Shown piece by piece: positions 60,248 through 64,000 of a stretch of DNA of 64,000 bases. The DNA is taken from contig OZ243957.1 of assembly GCA_965214585.1 (NCBI GenBank), positions 558,001-622,000 of the forward strand, read 5' to 3'. Every line of letters starts with the position of its first letter. Within the stretch, counting starts at the first letter, position 1. This DNA comes from JAHCHG01 sp965214585. Lineage in GTDB: Bacteria; Acidobacteriota; Blastocatellia; Pyrinomonadales; Pyrinomonadaceae. The position numbers and the translations under genes were made by a program. The notes under the pieces are model-generated. The model was not told where the DNA came from. It saw only the letters and a list, made by a program, of their open reading frames with translations, and made no database searches.

Positions 60248-60513
60248 TATTCTTCATTCCATTGCGAAAATCTGTCAAATTCTTTTCTGATTTGCGTAAA
60301 ATCCGGCAAATCTTCTCGGTCTTTCCAGATTCCTTTCGCTTGTTTCAGACTTTTCAGCCACTTTTGTTTTTCAACTTCCTTTGCGCTTTCTTCACCGATC
60401 AGTTTTTCAACCGCTTCCTGCAAAAGATCATCCTCAGTTTTACCCGTGCGCCGCGAAAGTTCGCGCAAAAGTTCGGTTTGTGAATCAGTTAGATTGATTT
60501 GTGCCGTTGTCAT
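60247..60513 (-). CDS. CopG/RHH-type antitoxin (VapB-like)
   Basis: The 88-residue protein has an N-terminal ribbon-helix-helix DNA-binding segment (MTTAQINLTDSQTELLRELS, then RRTGKTEDDLLQEAVEKLIG). Its C-terminal tail GIWKDREDLPDFTQIRKEFD is of the type that wraps PIN toxins. Start and stop codons overlap with the PIN gene in TAATG. Its partner toxin carries a stop at codon 53, so the antitoxin is at present possibly orphaned. Confidence 0.85.
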   Translation of the reverse strand: MTTAQINLTDSQTELLRELSRRTGKTEDDLLQEAVEKLIGEESAKEVEKQKWLKSLKQAKGIWKDREDLPDFTQIRKEFDRFSQWNEE

Positions 60514-60518
60514 TTTCT

Positions 60519-60899
60519 TTATTTAACAAGTGCCTGCGGATAATTCGGACTTTCGGGATTAACCGTTACCGAACGCCTCGACGGATTTAAAACCAAATCC
60601 ATATCTTCCATTGGAACTGAACCTAAAAGCACTTCGTTTCCCAAAACCAACGCGCCGACAAAACAGGAACGGTTTTCAAATCTGACACGAACCGGACCGA
60701 CATACGGAACTAAATGTTTATCTCCGGTGGCGGTTATTATCTCGCGCTTTTCCGCTTCTTCAAGATTTAACTGAATTTGTATGTGCTTGGGAATACAGAG
60801 CATCAACGCGCCCGTGTCCGCCAGCGAATTTACCGTAATCGGCTTGAGATCGGTTTCTCTCGGATTTCCCAATTCGATTTCAGCATATACATAACCCAT
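60519..60899 (-). CDS. Clan AA (retropepsin-like) aspartic protease
   Basis: The 126-residue single-domain protein has the catalytic triad DTG at 28-30 (NSLADTGALMLCIP), the flap-like YVGPVRVRFENR, and a hydrophobic ALVLGNEVLLGSVPMEDMDL near the end. This matches the bacterial 'clan AA aspartic protease' family, which would need to dimerise to be active. Substrate unknown. It lies between atpA and the RHH antitoxin, 5 bases from the latter. All three genes look like one transferred block inside the atp operon. Confidence 0.88.
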   Translation of the reverse strand: MGYVYAEIELGNPRETDLKPITVNSLADTGALMLCIPKHIQIQLNLEEAEKREIITATGDKHLVPYVGPVRVRFENRSCFVGALVLGNEVLLGSVPMEDMDLVLNPSRRSVTVNPESPNYPQALVK

Positions 60900-60979
60900 A
60901 ATTTTTGCGAAAAATTAAACTAAAAACTAAAAAAAGTAGAGCATCTTGCTTAAACTTTTCATCTTTAGTTTCTCACTAT

Positions 60980-62578
60980 TTAAGCACTTGCCATAACCGC
61001 TTCATTTTCAGACATTTCCGGCGAACTTGCGACGATTGCCGCATTCGTTTCTTCGGCGGTTTCGGCTTTATTCCAGCGAGTCGCTTTGAAATCTTCAATT
61101 GCTTCACGCAAAGACGCTTTCAAATCGTCGTCAATTGATTTTTTGTCGCGCAAAGTCTGCAAAACGCCCGGATGCGAATTTTTTATGTAATCCAGCATTT
61201 CCGATTCAAAGCGTTTCAAATCTTCGACCTCGACATCATCAACCAAACCGTTTGTCGCCGACCAGATTATCAGAACCTGATTTTCAACCTCCATCGGCTG
61301 ATATTGTCCCTGCTTCAAAATCTCGGTCATACGTTTCCCGCGTTCGAGTTGATTTTGTGTCGCTTTGTCCAAATCCGAACCGAATTGAGCAAATGCGGCA
61401 AGTTCGCGGTATTGCGCCAAATCAATTCGCAGAGTTCCTGCAACTTGTTTCATTGCTTTAACTTGCGCCGCGCCGCCAACCCGCGAAACCGAGTTTCCGA
61501 CATTGATCGCCGGACGCACGCCGGAGTTGAAAAGGTCGGCTTCGAGAAAGATTTGACCGTCGGTGATCGAGATCACATTGGTCGGAATATACGCCGAAAT
61601 GTCGCCCGCCTGCGTTTCGATGATCGGCAGAGAAGTCAAACTTCCGCCGCCTCTCGCGTCCGACATTTTCGCGGCGCGTTCCAAAAGGCGCGAGTGCAGA
61701 TAAAAAACGTCGCCCGGATACGCTTCGCGCCCCGGCGGTCTTCTCAAAAGCAGGGAAATCTCCCGGTAAGCCGCCGCCTGTTTTGATAAATCGTCGTAAA
61801 TTGTCAGCGCGTGTCTGCCGTTATCGCGGAAATATTCGCCGATGGCGACTCCCGCATACGGCGCGAGAAACTGCATCGCCGCCGGATCGGAAGCCGTCGC
61901 GGAAACGACAATTGTGTAATCCATCGCGCCGTTGTCTTCGAGTTTTTTGACAACCTGCGCCACCGTCGAAGCCTTCTGCCCGATGGCGACGTAAACGCAG
62001 ATCACGTCTTTTCCTTTCTGGTTAATGATCGCGTCAATCGCCACGGCGGTTTTTCCCGTCTGGCGGTCGCCAATGATAAGTTCCCTCTGTCCGCGACCAA
62101 TCGGCACCATCGCGTCAATCGCTTTGAGTCCGGTTTGAAGCGGTTCGCTCACCGGCTGGCGGTCAATAATTCCGGGCGCGATTCTTTCAATCGGATTATA
62201 ATCGTCGGTGATGATCTCGCCTTTTCCGTCAATCGGATTTCCGAGCGCGTCAACCACGCGACCAACCATCGCGTCGCCGACGGGAACGCTCATAATGCGG
62301 CGCGTGCGCTTAACTTCGTCGCCTTCTTTGATCTTCTGAAAATCTCCGAAAAGCACCGCGCCGACCTTATCTTCTTCAAGGTTGAGCGCGAGTCCGCGCA
62401 CGTCGAACGGAAATTCGAGCAGTTCGCCCGCCATAACCTTTTCGAGTCCGTGAATTTCGGCAATTCCGTCGCCCACTTTGATAACCGTCCCGACTTCCGC
62501 AACGGTCATACTCGCGTCAAAATTCTCGATCTGTGAACGAATAATTTCGTTTATTTCGTTAGCTTTTATCGCTTCCAT
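60980..62578 (-). CDS. atpA: ATP synthase alpha subunit
   Basis: The alpha subunit holds the non-catalytic nucleotide site of F1. The 532-residue protein has GDRQTGKT at 170-177, the AIDAMVPIGRGQRELIIGD lead-in, the SLPIIETQAGDISAYIPTN loop and the GNSVSRVGG arginine finger (the alpha-specific SVSRVG). The C-terminal extension after about 505 (NAAIVASSPEMSENEAVMAS) is longer than usual. It follows atpH with a 74-base gap containing a degenerate repeat. Confidence 0.97.
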   Translation of the reverse strand: MEAIKANEINEIIRSQIENFDASMTVAEVGTVIKVGDGIAEIHGLEKVMAGELLEFPFDVRGLALNLEEDKVGAVLFGDFQKIKEGDEVKRTRRIMSVPVGDAMVGRVVDALGNPIDGKGEIITDDYNPIERIAPGIIDRQPVSEPLQTGLKAIDAMVPIGRGQRELIIGDRQTGKTAVAIDAIINQKGKDVICVYVAIGQKASTVAQVVKKLEDNGAMDYTIVVSATASDPAAMQFLAPYAGVAIGEYFRDNGRHALTIYDDLSKQAAAYREISLLLRRPPGREAYPGDVFYLHSRLLERAAKMSDARGGGSLTSLPIIETQAGDISAYIPTNVISITDGQIFLEADLFNSGVRPAINVGNSVSRVGGAAQVKAMKQVAGTLRIDLAQYRELAAFAQFGSDLDKATQNQLERGKRMTEILKQGQYQPMEVENQVLIIWSATNGLVDDVEVEDLKRFESEMLDYIKNSHPGVLQTLRDKKSIDDDLKASLREAIEDFKATRWNKAETAEETNAAIVASSPEMSENEAVMASA

Positions 62579-62587
62579 ATTGTTTTA

Positions 62588-62660
62588 AAGGTGAATGGTG
62601 AAAATGAATGAGTAAATGACGAATCTTAAAATCAACCATTTACAATTTACTATTAACCAT
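62588..62660. repeat. Degenerate palindrome in the atpH-atpA gap
   Basis: GGTGAATGGTGAAAATGAAT-GAGTAAATG faces CATTTACAATTTACTATTAACC imperfectly (about two thirds of positions pair). It lies inside an operon and overlaps the last codons of atpH. The words resemble the ATTAACTATCAACAATG family at 63799-64000. Confidence 0.5.
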
Positions 62661-63195
62661 TTACTAATTTATATTTAAGTTCTTCTAATTTTGTTTTCAC
62701 AGAGCCGTCGTAAACGGTTGAACCGATACGGGTTACGACTCCGCCGATAATAGTTTCGTCAATTTCGTAATTCAAGCGCACGTCCTTTCCGGTCATTTTA
62801 TTTAAACTGGTCTGAAATTCCGCTTTCTGCGTTTCGGAAAGCGGACGCGCGGAAATGATCTTTGCGGACGTGATGCCGCTTCGCTCTTCTAAAACTCCGT
62901 CCAGACGCTCGTTTATTTCGCTGATTTGGCTCAAACGGTCATTTTTCAGCAGAACGCGCAAAAAGTTTGCGGTGGTTTTCGTCGGCTTTGTTCTGGAGAT
63001 CAAACTTTCCAGAACTTTAACTTTATTTTCCTGTGCAATCGAGGGATTGCCGAATGCGGTTTGCAGATCGGCGTTTGAATTTATCATCTCTTCCCAAGAT
63101 TTCAGTTCCGCTTTGACCGAATCGGTTTCGCCGGATTTCATAACGACATCGGCAAGCGCGTGGGCATAGCGGCGGGCAACTGTTTCAACGCTCAT
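62653..63195 (-). CDS. atpH: ATP synthase delta subunit
   Basis: The delta subunit (OSCP) ties the b-subunit stalk to the top of F1. The 180-residue protein has VARRYAHALADVV at the start and ends in the DETIIGGVVTRIGSTVYDGSV motif typical of delta/OSCP. It follows atpF by one base and its end runs into a degenerate repeat before atpA. Confidence 0.95.
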   Translation of the reverse strand: MSVETVARRYAHALADVVMKSGETDSVKAELKSWEEMINSNADLQTAFGNPSIAQENKVKVLESLISRTKPTKTTANFLRVLLKNDRLSQISEINERLDGVLEERSGITSAKIISARPLSETQKAEFQTSLNKMTGKDVRLNYEIDETIIGGVVTRIGSTVYDGSVKTKLEELKYKLVNG

Positions 63196-63196
63196 T

Positions 63197-63784
63197 TTAG
63201 CTTAAACCTCCGATTGATTGAATATTGTTTCGGACAAGCTGCGCGTCTTTTTGTTCGTTCATTTGCCCTCTGATCTTTTCTTCGGCAAGGCGCACGCTTT
63301 CTTCGGCTGAGAAACGGCGAAGTTTCATCTGCACCTGCTTGTTTTTGCGCTCGACTTCGCTTTTCGCCTGTTCGCGCATCTTCGTCGTTTGAAACGCGGT
63401 TTGTTCGAGAATTCTCGCTTTTTCGGCTTCGGCTTCGGCTTTCGCGTTTTCGTGAATCTGCCTGCTTTCAACGTCCAAATTTGAAAGCTGGGTTTCCGCC
63501 GCGCCCAGTTTTTCAAGTGCGGCTTGTTTTTCTTCTTCCGCCTTTATCAACTCGGCGCGAATCATTTCGCGTTTTGCTTTAAATGCTTTTGACAGAGGTT
63601 TTTTCAAAAGATAGATCAATATGAGGACGAAAACCGCCAAATTGAAAAACCGCCACGCTTCAAAACCCGGATAATTCGCGTAAACGTCCCAAAAATGAAC
63701 GGATTTCCCCCACACCGAATCGGGATCAGCCGCTTCACCGCCGGCTGCGGCAAACAGTAAAAAATTAAATAAAAAAGCTGTCAT
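63197..63784 (-). CDS. atpF: ATP synthase b subunit
   Basis: The b subunit forms the peripheral stalk. The 195-residue protein has one membrane segment (about 44-62, WRFFNLAVFVLILIYLL) after a long, mildly charged N-terminal part (1-40, including a hydrophobic start FLFNFLLFAAAGG), then a long coiled coil with Ala/Glu/Lys heptads. The start ATG at 63784 is the first in the frame; the early hydrophobic stretch could be a signal peptide. First atp gene in the window; atpB and atpE would be upstream, beyond 64000 if present. Confidence 0.93.
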   Translation of the reverse strand: MTAFLFNFLLFAAAGGEAADPDSVWGKSVHFWDVYANYPGFEAWRFFNLAVFVLILIYLLKKPLSKAFKAKREMIRAELIKAEEEKQAALEKLGAAETQLSNLDVESRQIHENAKAEAEAEKARILEQTAFQTTKMREQAKSEVERKNKQVQMKLRRFSAEESVRLAEEKIRGQMNEQKDAQLVRNNIQSIGGLS

Positions 63785-63798
63785 ATAAATACGTATGG

Positions 63799-64000
63799 TT
63801 AATTGTTGATAGTTAATTGTTCATTGTTAAAAAGCCAATTATCGAAATCTTTATAAAAGTAAACGGCTCGTTCAGGTTAAGAAAAACAATGAACAATTAA
63901 CTATCAACAATGAACGAATTACAATTAACTATCAACAATGAACGAATTACAATTAACTATCAACAATGAACGAATTACAATTAACTATCAACAATGAACG
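63799..64000. repeat. Tandem 28-base repeat and palindrome of the ATTAACTATCAACAATG family
   Basis: The left part (TTGTTGATAGTTAATTG-TTCATTGTT, about 63804-63830) pairs with AACAATGAACAATTAACTATCAACAA (63886-63911). From about 63895 to the window end the unit AATTAACTATCAACAATGAACG-AATTAC repeats about four times in direct orientation, the last copy cut by the edge. It lies upstream of atpF and would be in the leader of the operon. Confidence 0.88.

Noticed and set aside
63895..64000. CRISPR array
   Set aside because: The 28-base units are contiguous with no variable spacers, and no cas gene is present; it is a tandem repeat.

Overview
The window reads as chromosomal DNA of a Gram-negative bacterium, most likely an acidobacterium of the Blastocatellia/Pyrinomonas type. 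This placement is inferred from the gene mix and not proven: alternative complex III (actA/actB) instead of bc1, an F-type ATP synthase operon, glycosyltransferase 9 and GHMP sugar-kinase genes suggesting a lipopolysaccharide outer membrane, many PIN toxin-antitoxin pairs, and long palindromes in most gaps. Base composition is moderate with a preference for A/T at weak positions. No rRNA, tRNA or CRISPR array was seen.

Layout. 1-2.5 kb: start of actB, actA, and a ROK-family gene. 2.7-3.4 kb: a DedA membrane protein. 3.5-9.6 kb: a polymorphic toxin locus on the minus strand. It has one full-length 605-residue toxin with a C-terminal RNase A-like domain and its CdiI-type immunity gene. Three promoterless 'orphan' toxin-tip/immunity cassettes and one remnant follow it. 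Each cassette begins at the same codon of the shared middle region, and cassettes are separated by similar hairpin terminators. 9.8-19.4 kb: housekeeping genes (sugar kinase, purQ/purS, P1 peptidase, aspartokinase, M16 protease). 19.7-30.6 kb: three tandem Clp-like double AAA+ ATPases without a ClpB N domain. Two of them end in a domain that resembles the PCRF part of class-I release factors but lacks the GGQ catalytic loop. Interleaved are a DUF433 gene, a DUF2281-PIN pair and a GxxExxY gene between two matching palindromes.

30.7-44.3 kb: aminotransferase, aspartate-semialdehyde dehydrogenase, two AI-2E-type transporters, a class A beta-lactamase-like hydrolase, an amino-acid permease, an AlkZ-like protein, an NfeD-flotillin pair, a small M16 protease and an acetyltransferase. 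44.5-47 kb: queE and queC enclosing two unknown genes. 47-52.5 kb: an M24 aminopeptidase, a decaying triplicated DUF2281-PIN cluster, a TPR lipoprotein-like/secreted protein, and DoxX. 52.6-58.8 kb: hutF and hutG, a glycosyltransferase 9, a 58-residue Trm112-family gene, an SPFH zinc-ribbon protein and small membrane proteins. 59-63.8 kb: atpF-atpH-atpA-atpG, with a retropepsin-like protease gene and a PIN toxin-antitoxin pair inserted between atpA and atpG. The PIN gene carries an in-frame TGA.

How it fits together. The core genes describe respiration (ActAB feeding proton motive force to the ATP synthase), purine, aspartate-family and queuosine biosynthesis, and histidine breakdown. Around these lies a layer of conflict and stress genes: swappable toxin tips, four PIN modules in various states of decay, and the AAA+ trio. 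Intergenic gaps are filled with at least eight unrelated families of inverted repeats, several of which lie inside operons or supply the stop codon of the neighbouring gene. Most starts were chosen by ATG plus upstream purine-rich site or by where family homology begins. Family names come from recognised motifs, not from a database search.
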